Origin: Microbacterium sp.
Lineage (GTDB): Bacteria; Actinomycetota; Actinomycetes; Actinomycetales; Microbacteriaceae
Assembly (NCBI GenBank): GCA_029239635.1
Contig: JARBUN010000001.1
Coordinates: 29,679 to 93,678, forward strand
Direction of reading: 5' to 3'
DNA length: 64,000 bases
Below the pieces are notes generated by a model. That model was not told the origin of the DNA and did not search any database. It saw only the letters and a list, made by a program, of their open reading frames with translations. This document shows positions 43,849-52,585 of the stretch, in pieces. The translations under genes were made by a program, and so were the position numbers. How positions within the stretch are numbered: position 1 is the stretch's first letter; every line of letters begins with the position of its first letter.

Positions 43849-44778
43849 TCAGTACTCCAGCGACTCGATGTAGCGCAGGAGGACGCCCTCGCGCAGGGCC
43901 CAGGGCGAGACCTCGAGCTCTTCGACGTCCATCGCCTTCATCGCCCGCTCGACCACGACCGCCGCGGCGACGATCTGGAACGTCCGGTCGGCGGTGATGC
44001 CGGGCAGGGCCTCCCGCGCGTCCGCGGGGATCTGCGCGAGGCGCGGGATCCAGTCCTTGAGCTGTCTGCGGGGCAGGACCATGCGGTCGATGCCCGACCA
44101 CCCCGGCACGGGGTAGCCCGCGAGCTTGGCGAGGGAGCGGATGGCCTTCGACGAGCCCACGACGTGATCGGGGCGCGGAAGGGAGGCGAAACGCTCGGCC
44201 ACCGGGGCGAGCACCGACATGGCGTGCTGGCGCAGTGCGTCGATCTCGTCGGCGCTCGGCGGGTCGTGGGGGAGGAACTGCACGGTCGAGCGTCCGGCGC
44301 CCAGCGGCACCGACTCGGCGAGGTCGGGCAGCTCGTCGGCGCCGCCCGCGATCTCGAGCGAACCGCCGCCGATGTCGAAGAGCAGGATCTGCCCGGCCGA
44401 CCAGCCGAACCACCGCCGCACCGCGAGGTAGGTGAAGCGCGCTTCGGTCTCGCCGCCGAGCACCTGCAGCGGCTGGCCGAGGACCGCCTCGATCTGCGCG
44501 ATGACGTCTTCGCCGTTGGTGGCCTCGCGCACCGCCGAGGTCGCCGTCGCGAGGAGTTCGTCGACCCCCTCGGCCTTCGCGGTCTCGCAGGCCGCGGCCA
44601 CGGCATCCACGAGTCCCCTCACCCCCTCGGGCGAGATGGATCCGTCGGGCCGGAGGTAGCGCATGAGGCGCAGCACCGAGCGGTGGGACGTGGTGGCTGT
44701 GGGACGGCCCCCGGCTCGAGCATTCGCCACGAGCAGGTGAACCGTGTTCGAGCCGATGTCGAGGACTCCGAGACGCAC
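43849..44778 (-). CDS. Ppx/GppA family exopolyphosphatase
   Basis: A 309-residue protein of the actin-like ATPase superfamily that hydrolyses polyphosphate or pppGpp. RLGVLDIGSNTVHLLV at the start and LLFDIGGGSLEIAGGADELP near residue 133 are the two phosphate-binding loops, and the catalytic Glu lies in the LGGETEARFTYLA region. It corresponds to the short actinobacterial Ppx1-type proteins. GTG at 44778 has TACGCT six bases upstream (leaderless). It is convergent with glmM and divergent from coaA. Confidence 0.92.
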   Translation of the reverse strand: MRLGVLDIGSNTVHLLVANARAGGRPTATTSHRSVLRLMRYLRPDGSISPEGVRGLVDAVAAACETAKAEGVDELLATATSAVREATNGEDVIAQIEAVLGQPLQVLGGETEARFTYLAVRRWFGWSAGQILLFDIGGGSLEIAGGADELPDLAESVPLGAGRSTVQFLPHDPPSADEIDALRQHAMSVLAPVAERFASLPRPDHVVGSSKAIRSLAKLAGYPVPGWSGIDRMVLPRRQLKDWIPRLAQIPADAREALPGITADRTFQIVAAAVVVERAMKAMDVEELEVSPWALREGVLLRYIESLEY

Positions 44779-44829
44779 GGTCCGAGCGTAGTGGGAAGGG
44801 GCTGATCGGCCCGCGAGTAGCATTGCCGC
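44779..44829. promoter_or_regulatory. Back-to-back leaderless promoters of ppx and coaA
   Basis: The 51-base gap carries TACGCT (44790-44785, minus) and TAGCAT (44818-44823, plus), each exactly six bases before a GTG start codon. Both messengers should begin at or next to their start codons. Confidence 0.7.
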
Positions 44830-45774
44830 GTGTCCGAGACCGCTGCCGCACCGTCGCTGAGCCCCTATCGACAGATCGATCGAGCCGACTGGGCACGCAT
44901 GGCCGGGGGGATCGAGCAGCCGCTCACCGAGACCGAGGTCGTGCAGTTGCGCGGGATCGGGGACCGCCTGGACCAGCGCGAGGTGGCCGAGGTCTACCTG
45001 CCGCTCAGCCGACTGTTGAGCCTCTACGCGCGCGCCACGCGTCGCCTGGGCGCCGACACGAGCACGTTCCTGGGGGAGCCGGATGCCACCACCCCCTTCG
45101 TCATCGGCGTCGCCGGTTCCGTGGCGGTGGGCAAGTCCACCATCGCCCGCCTGTTGCGCGAGCTCATGAGTCGCTGGCCCGACACGCCCCGGGTCGAGCT
45201 GGTGACCACGGACGGCTTCCTCTACCCGAACGCCGAGCTCGAACGGCGCGGTCTCATGGACCGCAAGGGCTTCCCCGAGTCGTACGACCGCCGCGCGCTC
45301 GTGGAGTTCCTCAGCGAGGTCAAGTCGGGGGCCGAAGAGGCTCGTGCCCCGTTCTACTCGCACGTGCGGTACGACATCATGCCCGACGCGCATGTGACGG
45401 TGCACCGCCCCGACGTCGTCATCGTGGAGGGGCTCAACGTGCTGCAGCCCCCGCCGTCGCCCAACGAGGTCGCGGTCAGCGATCTGTTCGACTTCTCGAT
45501 CTACGTCGACGCCGACGCCGCGCACATCGAGCGCTGGTACGTCGACCGCTTCCTCGCCCTGCGCGACAACGCGTTCACGAATCCGTCGTCGTTCTTCCGC
45601 GTGTTCGCCGACATCAGCGACGAGGAAGCGGTGGAGCGCGCGCTCGGGTTCTGGCGCGAGATCAACCTCCCCAACCTCGAGGAGAACGTGCTGCCGACCC
45701 GGCACCGCGCGAAGCTCGTGCTGCAGAAGGGCGCCGACCACACGGTCGAGTCGGTGCTCCTGCGCAAGCTGTAG
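44830..45774 (+). CDS. coaA: Pantothenate kinase type I
   Basis: A 314-residue cytosolic enzyme phosphorylating pantothenate, the first step of coenzyme A synthesis. The P-loop is [15 protein letters not shown] at about residues 92-106. [32 protein letters not shown] and [20 protein letters not shown] are type I signatures. Length matches the bacterial CoaA family. It starts with GTG behind TAGCAT. Confidence 0.97.
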   Translation: MSETAAAPSLSPYRQIDRADWARMAGGIEQPLTETEVVQLRGIGDRLDQREVAEVYLPLSRLLSLYARATRRLGADTSTFLGEPDATTPFVIGVAGSVAVGKSTIARLLRELMSRWPDTPRVELVTTDGFLYPNAELERRGLMDRKGFPESYDRRALVEFLSEVKSGAEEARAPFYSHVRYDIMPDAHVTVHRPDVVIVEGLNVLQPPPSPNEVAVSDLFDFSIYVDADAAHIERWYVDRFLALRDNAFTNPSSFFRVFADISDEEAVERALGFWREINLPNLEENVLPTRHRAKLVLQKGADHTVESVLLRKL

Positions 45775-45822
45775 GCCGCGACCGAGGGGTTCGCCCAGCC
45801 ACCGCCCGTAGACTCGGAAGCT

Positions 45823-47673
45823 ATGTGCGGAATCATCGGTTATGTGGGTCCCCGGCAGAGCCAGGACATCCTTCTGGCGGGTCTGTCGCGGCTGGAATAC
45901 CGGGGTTACGACTCCGCGGGCATCGCCGTGATCGACGGCGACGGACAACTCGACATGCGCAAGCGCGCGGGGAAGCTCGCCGTGCTGCGCGACGACCTCG
46001 AGGCCGCGCCCATGCCGAACGGCACCACGGGCATCGGTCACACGCGGTGGGCGACCCACGGCGGGCCGACGGATGCCAACGCGCACCCCCACCTCGCCGA
46101 CGACGACAAGCTCGCCGTCATCCACAACGGCATCATCGAGAACTTCGCCGAGCTCAAGAGCGAACTGGTGGGCGACGGGTTCGCGTTCCGCAGCGAGACC
46201 GACACCGAGGTGGCCGCGGTCATGATCGGGCGCGAGTACGCCCGGACCAAGGATCTGGTGCAGGCGTTCCGTTCCGTCGTGTCGCGCCTCGAGGGGGCGT
46301 ACACGCTCCTCGCGATGCACGAGGACCACCCGGGGCTCGTCGTCGGCGCCCGGCGCAACTCGCCGCTCGTGATCGGTCTCGGCGAGGGCGAGAACTTCCT
46401 CGGCTCCGACGTCGCCGCCTTCGTCGAGCACACGCGCAACGCCCTGGCGATCGGCCAGGACGAGATCGTCGCCATCACCCCTGACGGCGTCGAGGTCACC
46501 GACTTCTCCGGCGCCCCCGTCGAGGTCGAGGCGTTCGAGGTCACCTGGGACGCGTCCGCCGCCGAGAAGGGCGGATGGTCGTCGTTCATGGCCAAGGAGG
46601 TCTCGGAGGAGCCCGAGGCCGTCGCCAACACCATCCGCGGCCGCATCCACGAGGGTCGGGTCGAGATCCCCGAGCTGGAGGGGATGGACGACTTCCTCGC
46701 CGACATCGACCGCATCCTCGTCATCGCGTGCGGAACGGCGGCCTACGCCGGAATGGTCGGCAAGTACGCGCTCGAGACCTGGACCCGCGTCCCCGTCGAC
46801 GTCGAGCTCGCCCACGAGTTCCGGTACCGCGACCCGGTGCTCTCCGAGCGCACGCTCGTCGTGTCGATCAGCCAGTCGGGCGAGACCATGGACACGCTCA
46901 TGGCCGTGAAGTACGCCCGTTCGCGCGGTGCGAAGACGCTGTCGATCTGCAACACGCAGGGCGCCACCATCCCGCGCGAGTCGGATGCCATCGTCTACAC
47001 GCACGCCGGCCCCGAGGTTGCCGTGGCCTCGACGAAGGCCTTCGTCGCGCAGATCACCGCGCTGTACCTGCTGGCCCTGCACGTGGGCCGCGTCCGCGGT
47101 GCCATCGACCCGATGGCGGCCGTCGAAGCCGTCACCGAGCTCGAGGCCGTGCCGGGGAAGATCGCCCGCGTGCTCGAGAGCGAGCAGACGCGCATCGAGC
47201 AGCTCGCGCACTGGATGGCCGACACGCGCTCGGTGCTGTTCCTCGGCCGCAATGTCGGCTACCCCATCGCCCTCGAGGGGGCGCTCAAGCTCAAGGAGCT
47301 GGCGTACATCCACGCCGAGGGCTTCGCCGCCGGCGAGCTCAAGCACGGTCCGATCGCCCTCATCGAGCCCGGCCAGCCGGTCTTCGTGGTCGTGCCGTCG
47401 CCGCGCGGCTCGGGAGAGATGCACAAGAAGGTCGTCTCGAACATCGAGGAGATCCGCGCCCGTGGCGCCCGCGTCATCGCGATCGCCGAAGAGGGCGACG
47501 TGGCCGTTCTCCCCGCCGCCGACGAGGTCCTGCGTATCCCGCTCGCGGCTCCGCTGTTCGAGCCGCTCCTGGCCGTCGTGCCGCTGCACATCTTCGCGAT
47601 GGGGCTGGCCGAGGCGAAGGGCCTGGACGTCGACCAGCCGCGGAACCTCGCGAAGTCGGTCACGGTCGAGTAA
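45823..47673 (+). CDS. glmS: Glutamine-fructose-6-phosphate aminotransferase (isomerising)
   Basis: A 616-residue enzyme making glucosamine-6-phosphate from fructose-6-phosphate and glutamine. Cys2 in MCGIIGYVG is the N-terminal nucleophile of the glutaminase domain, with GIGHTRWATHGG and NGIIENFAELK intact. Two SIS domains follow (CGTAAYAGMVGKYALE near 305, then FLGRNVGYPIALEGALKLKE near 472), and the end DQPRNLAKSVTVE is canonical. TAGACT lies eight bases before the ATG. No glmS ribozyme was seen, as expected in actinobacteria. Confidence 0.97.
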   Translation: MCGIIGYVGPRQSQDILLAGLSRLEYRGYDSAGIAVIDGDGQLDMRKRAGKLAVLRDDLEAAPMPNGTTGIGHTRWATHGGPTDANAHPHLADDDKLAVIHNGIIENFAELKSELVGDGFAFRSETDTEVAAVMIGREYARTKDLVQAFRSVVSRLEGAYTLLAMHEDHPGLVVGARRNSPLVIGLGEGENFLGSDVAAFVEHTRNALAIGQDEIVAITPDGVEVTDFSGAPVEVEAFEVTWDASAAEKGGWSSFMAKEVSEEPEAVANTIRGRIHEGRVEIPELEGMDDFLADIDRILVIACGTAAYAGMVGKYALETWTRVPVDVELAHEFRYRDPVLSERTLVVSISQSGETMDTLMAVKYARSRGAKTLSICNTQGATIPRESDAIVYTHAGPEVAVASTKAFVAQITALYLLALHVGRVRGAIDPMAAVEAVTELEAVPGKIARVLESEQTRIEQLAHWMADTRSVLFLGRNVGYPIALEGALKLKELAYIHAEGFAAGELKHGPIALIEPGQPVFVVVPSPRGSGEMHKKVVSNIEEIRARGARVIAIAEEGDVAVLPAADEVLRIPLAAPLFEPLLAVVPLHIFAMGLAEAKGLDVDQPRNLAKSVTVE

Positions 47674-47685
47674 GCCGGATCAGGA

Positions 47686-47717
47686 AAGGGGCCGGATGCC
47701 GTGGCATCCGGCCCCTT
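47686..47717 (+). terminator. Terminator after glmS
   Basis: AAGGGGCCGGATGCC and its perfect complement form a 15-bp stem with a 2-base loop, followed by CTTCG. It contains the GGATGCC/GGCATCC heptamer in both arms. Confidence 0.8.
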
Positions 47718-47769
47718 CTTCGTGCGCGGCACCCGGCAGAATGGACAGGATGCCAGGAGGGGAGGACGC

Positions 47770-48150
47770 ATGATCGTCGGAATCGGCGTCGACCTGGTCG
47801 ACGTGCCGCGCTTCGAAGAGCACCTCGCGCGGACTCCGCGGCTGCTGCCCCGCCTGTTCGGGCCGGCGGAACGCGTGCTCAAGCCCCGCTCGCTGGCCGC
47901 CCGGTACGCGGCGAAGGAAGCGCTCATCAAGGCGCTCGGCGGCTCGGAGGGCGTGCACTGGACCGACATCGAGGTGGCATCCGAGCCCTCCGGCCGCCCG
48001 GTCTTCGCTCTCCGCGGCGAGACCGCCGCCACGGTCGCCGCGCGGGGGATCACCGCGCTGCACCTGTCGATGTCGCACGACGCGGGGCTCGCCACCGCCT
48101 ACGTGATCGCCGAAGCCGGCGCGCAGCCCGCCCGAGAGGACACCGTATGA
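47770..48150 (+). CDS. acpS: Holo-[acyl-carrier-protein] synthase
   Basis: A 126-residue transferase that moves phosphopantetheine from CoA to acyl carrier protein. The metal-binding VGIGVDLVDVPRFEE motif and the RYAAKEALIKALG motif with catalytic Glu are intact. GGAGGA precedes ATG at 47770. Its stop overlaps the alr start by three bases. Confidence 0.95.
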   Translation: MIVGIGVDLVDVPRFEEHLARTPRLLPRLFGPAERVLKPRSLAARYAAKEALIKALGGSEGVHWTDIEVASEPSGRPVFALRGETAATVAARGITALHLSMSHDAGLATAYVIAEAGAQPAREDTV

Positions 48151-49268
48151 GAATGGCACCCGGGGTGCTTCGCGAAGCCCTCATCGACGTCGACGCGATC
48201 ACGGAGAACGTCCGGCACTTCCGGCGTCTGACCGGGGTCGAGGTCATCGCCGTCGTCAAGGCCGACGGCTACGGCCACGGGGCGCATCGCGCCGCGCGGG
48301 CGGCGCTTCGCGGGGGAGCGACGCGCATCGGCGTGTCCGACATCGACGAGGCTCTCGCTCTGCGACGCGCGGGCATCCACGCTCCGCTCTTCGCGTGGCT
48401 GCACGCCCCCGGGGCGTCGTTCGTCGAGGCGGTGCGCCACGACATCGAGCTCGGGATCTCCGACATCGACCAGCTGATCCGCGCGGGCGAGTCCGCCCAG
48501 GGCGACCGCCCGGCCGCGGTCCACCTGAAGATCGAGACGGGCCTCTCGCGCAACGGCATCGCCCCCGCCGACTGGCGCGTCGTGTTCGCCGAGGCGGCGC
48601 GCCTCGAACGCATCGGGCGTCTGCGCGTGGTCGGGCTGTTCTCGCACCTGTCGAACGCGAGCGAGGACGACGATCGCGCCGCTCTCGCCCGGTTCGAGGA
48701 GGGCGTCGTGCTCGCGGCATCCGTGGGCCTGAACCCGCCGCTGCGGCACATCGCGGCGACGCACGCCGCGATCGCCCTCCCGGAGGCGCGGCTGACCGGC
48801 GTCCGCATCGGCATCGGCATCTACGGCATCTCGCCGTTCCCCGACCGGACGTCCGCCGACCTGGGCCTTCGCCCGGCCATGACGCTGCGCGGTGCGGTGT
48901 CGGCCGTCCGTCGCGTACCGGCGGGCACGGGCGTGTCCTACGGCTACGCGTACCGCACGGAACGCGACACGACCCTCGCCCTCGTGCCCCTCGGCTACGC
49001 CGACGGCGTTCCGCGGCAGGCGTCGGGCCGTGGGCCGGTCGTGATCGGCGGGCGACGCTTCGCGGTCGCCGGACGCATCGCGATGGACCAGTTCGTCGTC
49101 GACGTGGGGGATCGCCCCGTGTCGGTGGGCGATGAGGTCGTGCTCTTCGGCGATCCGACCCTGGGCGTGCCCGCGGCCCGGGACTGGGGGGATGCCGCCG
49201 ACACCATCGACTACGAGATCGTCACGCGCGTGGGTCCCCGCGTTCCGCGGCGGGAGGTCGGCGCGTGA
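48147..49268 (+). CDS. alr: Alanine racemase
   Basis: A 373-residue PLP enzyme interconverting L- and D-alanine for cell-wall synthesis. The PLP Lys lies in VVKADGYGHGA at about residue 39, and the catalytic Tyr in GVSYGYAYRTE near 273. GRIAMDQFVVDV and GYADGVPR are family motifs. ATG at 48147 overlaps the acpS stop (ATGA). It is coupled in turn to tsaE. Confidence 0.96.
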   Translation: MRMAPGVLREALIDVDAITENVRHFRRLTGVEVIAVVKADGYGHGAHRAARAALRGGATRIGVSDIDEALALRRAGIHAPLFAWLHAPGASFVEAVRHDIELGISDIDQLIRAGESAQGDRPAAVHLKIETGLSRNGIAPADWRVVFAEAARLERIGRLRVVGLFSHLSNASEDDDRAALARFEEGVVLAASVGLNPPLRHIAATHAAIALPEARLTGVRIGIGIYGISPFPDRTSADLGLRPAMTLRGAVSAVRRVPAGTGVSYGYAYRTERDTTLALVPLGYADGVPRQASGRGPVVIGGRRFAVAGRIAMDQFVVDVGDRPVSVGDEVVLFGDPTLGVPAARDWGDAADTIDYEIVTRVGPRVPRREVGA

Positions 49269-49768
49269 GCGTGCCCGCGGAGCTGCTCGGCGAGCGGCGG
49301 ATCGACGGCCCGGGCGACATGGAGGAGCTCGGCCGCACCCTGGGCCGCGCCCTGGAGCCGGGCGATGTCGTCGTGCTGACGGGACCGCTCGGCGCCGGCA
49401 AGACGACGCTGACGCGCGGTATCGGCGAGGGTCTCGGCATCCGGGGCCCGATCCAGAGTCCGACGTTCGTGATCGCGCGCACGCACCCCTCGCTGGTCGG
49501 GGGGACGCCGCTCGTGCACGTCGACGCCTATCGCCTGGGAGCCGCGGTCGAGCTCGACGACCTGGACATCGACGTGGCGGGATCCGCGGTGATCGTCGAG
49601 TGGGGGCGCGGCGTCGCGGAGTACCTCGCCGACACGTGGTGGGAGATCGAGATCGACCGCGAGGTGGGCGGCCGCGGCGTCGACAACGCCTGCGGGGAGA
49701 TCGCCCCGCACACGCTCGACCTCGACGTCGACGCCCCCCGCACGGTGACGATCTCGCGTCGACCGTGA
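49265..49768 (+). CDS. tsaE: tRNA t6A biosynthesis ATPase TsaE
   Basis: A 167-residue ATPase that works with TsaB and TsaD to make threonylcarbamoyladenosine in tRNA. Walker A is TGPLGAGKTTLTRG near residue 39. SPTFVIARTH, VHVDAYRL and VIVEWGRGV are the usual TsaE motifs. GTG start overlapping the alr stop by four bases. The rest of the t6A genes (tsaB, tsaD) lie 4.7 kb on, separated by an inserted operon. Confidence 0.94.
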   Translation: MSVPAELLGERRIDGPGDMEELGRTLGRALEPGDVVVLTGPLGAGKTTLTRGIGEGLGIRGPIQSPTFVIARTHPSLVGGTPLVHVDAYRLGAAVELDDLDIDVAGSAVIVEWGRGVAEYLADTWWEIEIDREVGGRGVDNACGEIAPHTLDLDVDAPRTVTISRRP

Positions 49769-49847
49769 CGCGGGCGCGCGGTGGTTGTCGCGAAACAGCG
49801 ACATCGCCGCGACACGGGTGCGACATCGGGTCAATACGGTGGATGCC

Positions 49848-51059
49848 ATGAGTCGATCCCCCCACGCTCGCCCGGCCCGCGCTCTCGGCGCCGCGGCCGC
49901 CGTCGCGCTCCTCGCCCTGGTCGGGTGCAGCGCCGAGCCGGCGGCATCCGTCTCCCCCTCCGCCTCACCGCTCGCCGCCGTGACGTCCTCTCCGTCCGCG
50001 CCGCAGCCGGATGTCGCCCGGGTCGCGGGGTACGACGTGGGGGAGTTCCCGCCCGTGCCGTTGTTCACCCTGCCCGACTTGGCGCTCCTCGACGACTCCG
50101 CCTCGGCGTTCACGATCGCGGCGGCCTCCTCGCTGTCGTCGGTCCCCGGGGTGACGGTCGGCTCCGCCTCGTGCGAGGCCCCGGGGAGTAGGAGTGCCGG
50201 AGCGGGCACTGCGGTGCTGTACGGCGACGGCTCGGGGGCGTACACCGGGCCGGACGGCACCATCCGCACCTTCGGGGACGGTTCGGGCTCGACGACGATC
50301 GGCGGGGTCGAGATCCAGAACTTCGGGGACGGATCGGGCTCCTACGCGTCGGGAGACGTGACCATCCAGAACTTCGGCGACGGCTCGGGCGCATACCGCG
50401 ACGCGACCCGCGAGGTGCAGATCTTCGGGGACGGTTCGGGCACCAGCACCCGGGGCGGCGAGAGCATCGAGAACTTCGGGGACGGCTCGGGGAGCTACCG
50501 CTCGGGAGGCGTCGAGATCCAGAACTTCGGCGACGGGGCCGGGTCGTACCGCGACGGCACCGTGGAGATCCGGAACTTCGGCGACGGCACCGGCCGCGTC
50601 GACGGGGTGCCGATCGCCGTCGCGCCGCTGCCGCCCGTCCCGAAGCTGGGCGTGTTCCCGCCGCTCGCGGCGCTCGCCCCGGCGGACGGCTGCGGGACCA
50701 CCCTCACGCTCTCGGACGCCGTGCTGTTCGACTTCGACTCGGCGGAGATCCGGTCGGACGCCGCCGCCGTGCTCGACTCCCTCGCGGCCCTCCTGACGCA
50801 GGGACAGGTGCCCGCGGCGACGGTCTCCGGACACACGGATGCCATCGGCGCCGACGCCGAGAACCAGGTGCTGTCCGAACGCCGAGCGGAAGCCGTCGTC
50901 GAAGCGCTGCGTCAGCGCGGGACGCCCACCAGCTGGACGGCGGAGGGATACGGGGAGGCCCGACCCGTGGCCGCGAACGAGATCGGCGGGGTCGACAACC
51001 CCGCGGGTCGCCAACTCAACCGCCGGGTCGAGATCCTCGTCCCCGCCTTCGGAGGCTGA
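49848..51059 (+). CDS. OmpA-domain lipoprotein with eight 17-residue FGDGSG repeats
   Basis: A 403-residue exported lipoprotein. The lipobox LVGC gives acylated Cys27, followed by a Ser/Pro/Ala linker and a globular stretch to residue 120. Residues 125-249 carry eight copies of (Y/F)GDGSG starting at 125, 142, 159, 176, 193, 210, 227 and 244, exactly 17 apart, with VEIQNFGDGSGSY as the commonest form, consistent with a beta-solenoid. The C-terminal OmpA domain (about 285-399) has LFDFDSAEIRSDA, SGHTDAIGADAEN with the peptidoglycan-binding Asp, and GRQLNRRVEI with the Arg, so it should bind peptidoglycan. TACGGT lies seven bases before the ATG. It heads an operon with a two-component system. 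Confidence 0.9.
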   Translation: MSRSPHARPARALGAAAAVALLALVGCSAEPAASVSPSASPLAAVTSSPSAPQPDVARVAGYDVGEFPPVPLFTLPDLALLDDSASAFTIAAASSLSSVPGVTVGSASCEAPGSRSAGAGTAVLYGDGSGAYTGPDGTIRTFGDGSGSTTIGGVEIQNFGDGSGSYASGDVTIQNFGDGSGAYRDATREVQIFGDGSGTSTRGGESIENFGDGSGSYRSGGVEIQNFGDGAGSYRDGTVEIRNFGDGTGRVDGVPIAVAPLPPVPKLGVFPPLAALAPADGCGTTLTLSDAVLFDFDSAEIRSDAAAVLDSLAALLTQGQVPAATVSGHTDAIGADAENQVLSERRAEAVVEALRQRGTPTSWTAEGYGEARPVAANEIGGVDNPAGRQLNRRVEILVPAFGG

Positions 51060-51060
51060 C

Positions 51061-51594
51061 ATGCGCAGAATCACCACATCCGTCCTCGCGCTGGGGCTCG
51101 CCGTCGTCGCGCTCACCGGGTGCGCGGTGAGCATCACGGACGAGCGGGAAGCGGCCACCCCTCTCGCCTCGCCCACGCCGGCGCCGAGCCTCGAGGCGGC
51201 CACGGACGATCCGCGGCCCGAGGTGATCGCCCCGCCGGCCCCCGACGCCTCCCTCGCCCCCGACGCACCGTCGAACCTCCGCACCCGCGAGGAGGCGATC
51301 GCGATCGCCGACACGACGATCGCGTGCACCCCCGGCCTGGTCATCGCCGACGACGGCAAGGTCGTCCGGGTCGAGGGGGCGTGCGCCGACGTGACCGTCT
51401 CCGGGTTCGCGACCGTGGTCGTGGTCGACGACGTGTCCACGCTCACCGTGAGCGGCAGCGGGATCGTCGTGTACGCCCAGCAGGTGGGCGACCTCGTCGT
51501 CAGCGGCGACGTGAACACGATCCTCTGGCGCGGGAGCGCGCCCCGCCTCGACGACACGGGGGTCGCCACGACCTCGGTCCGGGACGCCCGATGA
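51061..51594 (+). CDS. DUF3060 lipoprotein
   Basis: A 177-residue exported lipoprotein with lipobox LTGC (Cys21), a long disordered Pro/Ala/Ser linker to about residue 85, and a DUF3060-like beta-rich domain (VVRVEGACADVTVSGFATVV, then VSGSGIVVYAQQVGDLVVSG). The alternating valines suggest stacked short strands like a beta-helix. Two Cys residues in the domain (IACTPG, GACAD) could form a disulphide. It starts one base after the OmpA gene stop and overlaps the next gene by four bases. Role unknown; probably a surface partner of the OmpA protein. Confidence 0.85.
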   Translation: MRRITTSVLALGLAVVALTGCAVSITDEREAATPLASPTPAPSLEAATDDPRPEVIAPPAPDASLAPDAPSNLRTREEAIAIADTTIACTPGLVIADDGKVVRVEGACADVTVSGFATVVVVDDVSTLTVSGSGIVVYAQQVGDLVVSGDVNTILWRGSAPRLDDTGVATTSVRDAR

Positions 51595-51872
51595 GCGCGC
51601 CGGTCCCGGCGTGGGCGCCGGCCCCGCCCCGGACCAACGGCCTCGCGATCGCCGCTCTCGTCCTGGGCCTGTGCGGATTCGGCATCCTGCCGGTCATCTT
51701 CGGGCACATCGCGCTGGGACAGATCCGTCGCACCGGCGATCGGGGCGCGACGCTCGCGATCGTCGGCCTCGTGCTGGGATACGTCGCGCTCGCCGCCACG
51801 GTCATCGGCATCGGTCTGGTGATCGCCGTCGCGGTGGGCATCCCCGTCTTCGCGACCTGGGTGTCGTCGTGA
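51591..51872 (+). CDS. DUF4190 two-helix membrane protein
   Basis: A 93-residue membrane protein. A short Pro/Ala-rich cytosolic segment is followed by helices at about residues 18-41 and 55-90 around a basic turn GQIRRTGDRGA, the usual DUF4190 layout. Function is unknown. It overlaps the genes on both sides by four bases, so it is made in step with the lipoproteins and the two-component system and could be a membrane adaptor for the kinase. Confidence 0.85.
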   Translation: MSAPVPAWAPAPPRTNGLAIAALVLGLCGFGILPVIFGHIALGQIRRTGDRGATLAIVGLVLGYVALAATVIGIGLVIAVAVGIPVFATWVSS

Positions 51873-52585
51873 GCGAGGACCGCCCCGGCATCCTGCTCGT
51901 CGACGACGACGAGACGATCCGCGCCGGGCTCGGAGCCTTCCTCGAGCGGAGCGGCTATCGCGTCGTGGTCGCCGCCGACGGGCAGGAGGCGCTCGACGTG
52001 CTCTCCACCGGCGACATCGCGCTCGCCGTGTGCGACGTCATCATGCCGCGTGTCGACGGCCGCGAGTTCGTGCGGCGGGTGCGCGCGGAGGGGCGCTGGC
52101 TGCCCATCATCCTGCTGACCCAGGTGGGGGAGTCGTACGAGCGCAGCGCTGCCCTCGACGAAGGCGCCGACGACTACCTGAACAAGCCGTTCGATCCGCA
52201 GGAGCTGCTCTCGCGTGTGCGGGCGGTCCTGCGCCGGAGCGTCCCGGGGGAGCGCCCGCTGAGCGCCGCGCCGCGGCTGCGGGCGGGAGCCCTCGAGCTC
52301 GACCGTTCCGCTCGGCGCGTCTGGCGCGACGGCGCCGAGGTCACGCTCACGCCCAAGGCGGTCATGCTCCTCGACTACCTCATGGCGCACCCCGGCGAAG
52401 TGCACACGCGCGACCGGCTCCTCACGGCGCTGTGGGGCTTCGAGGTCGTCACCTCGACCCGCGCGATCGACCACCGCATCGCCGAGCTGCGTCGCGTGCT
52501 CGGCGACGACCCCGGTGCGCCCCGCTACATCGAGACCGTGCAGAGCGCGGGATACCGCTTCGTTCACCCGGTCGGTGCCGCGTGA
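51869..52585 (+). CDS. Response regulator, OmpR/PhoB type
   Basis: A 238-residue regulator. The receiver has LLVDDDE, phosphoacceptor Asp56 in VCDVIMPRVDG and Lys in LNKPFDPQELL. The winged helix (about residues 140-235) has VTLTPKAVMLLDYLMAHPGE, STRAIDHRIAELRRVLGDD and the closing RYIETVQSAGYRFV. GTG start overlapping the DUF4190 gene by four bases and its own kinase gene by four. It probably autoregulates the operon. Confidence 0.93.
   Translation: MSEDRPGILLVDDDETIRAGLGAFLERSGYRVVVAADGQEALDVLSTGDIALAVCDVIMPRVDGREFVRRVRAEGRWLPIILLTQVGESYERSAALDEGADDYLNKPFDPQELLSRVRAVLRRSVPGERPLSAAPRLRAGALELDRSARRVWRDGAEVTLTPKAVMLLDYLMAHPGEVHTRDRLLTALWGFEVVTSTRAIDHRIAELRRVLGDDPGAPRYIETVQSAGYRFVHPVGAA

Noticed and set aside
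45775..45822. A glmS ribozyme before glmS
   Set aside because: Only 48 bases separate the genes, and a -10-like TAGACT lies eight bases before the ATG, leaving no room for the ribozyme.
43849..47589. A 1246-codon open frame on the minus strand across glmS, coaA and ppx
   Set aside because: It is antisense to three clear housekeeping genes; long stop-free antisense frames are expected at this GC content. Only its last 310 codons (ppx) are real.
50214..50597. The 51-base periodic DNA as a CRISPR array or tandem satellite
   Set aside because: The units diverge at the DNA level, stay in frame, and encode the FGDGSG protein repeats of an OmpA lipoprotein; no conserved repeat-spacer structure exists.
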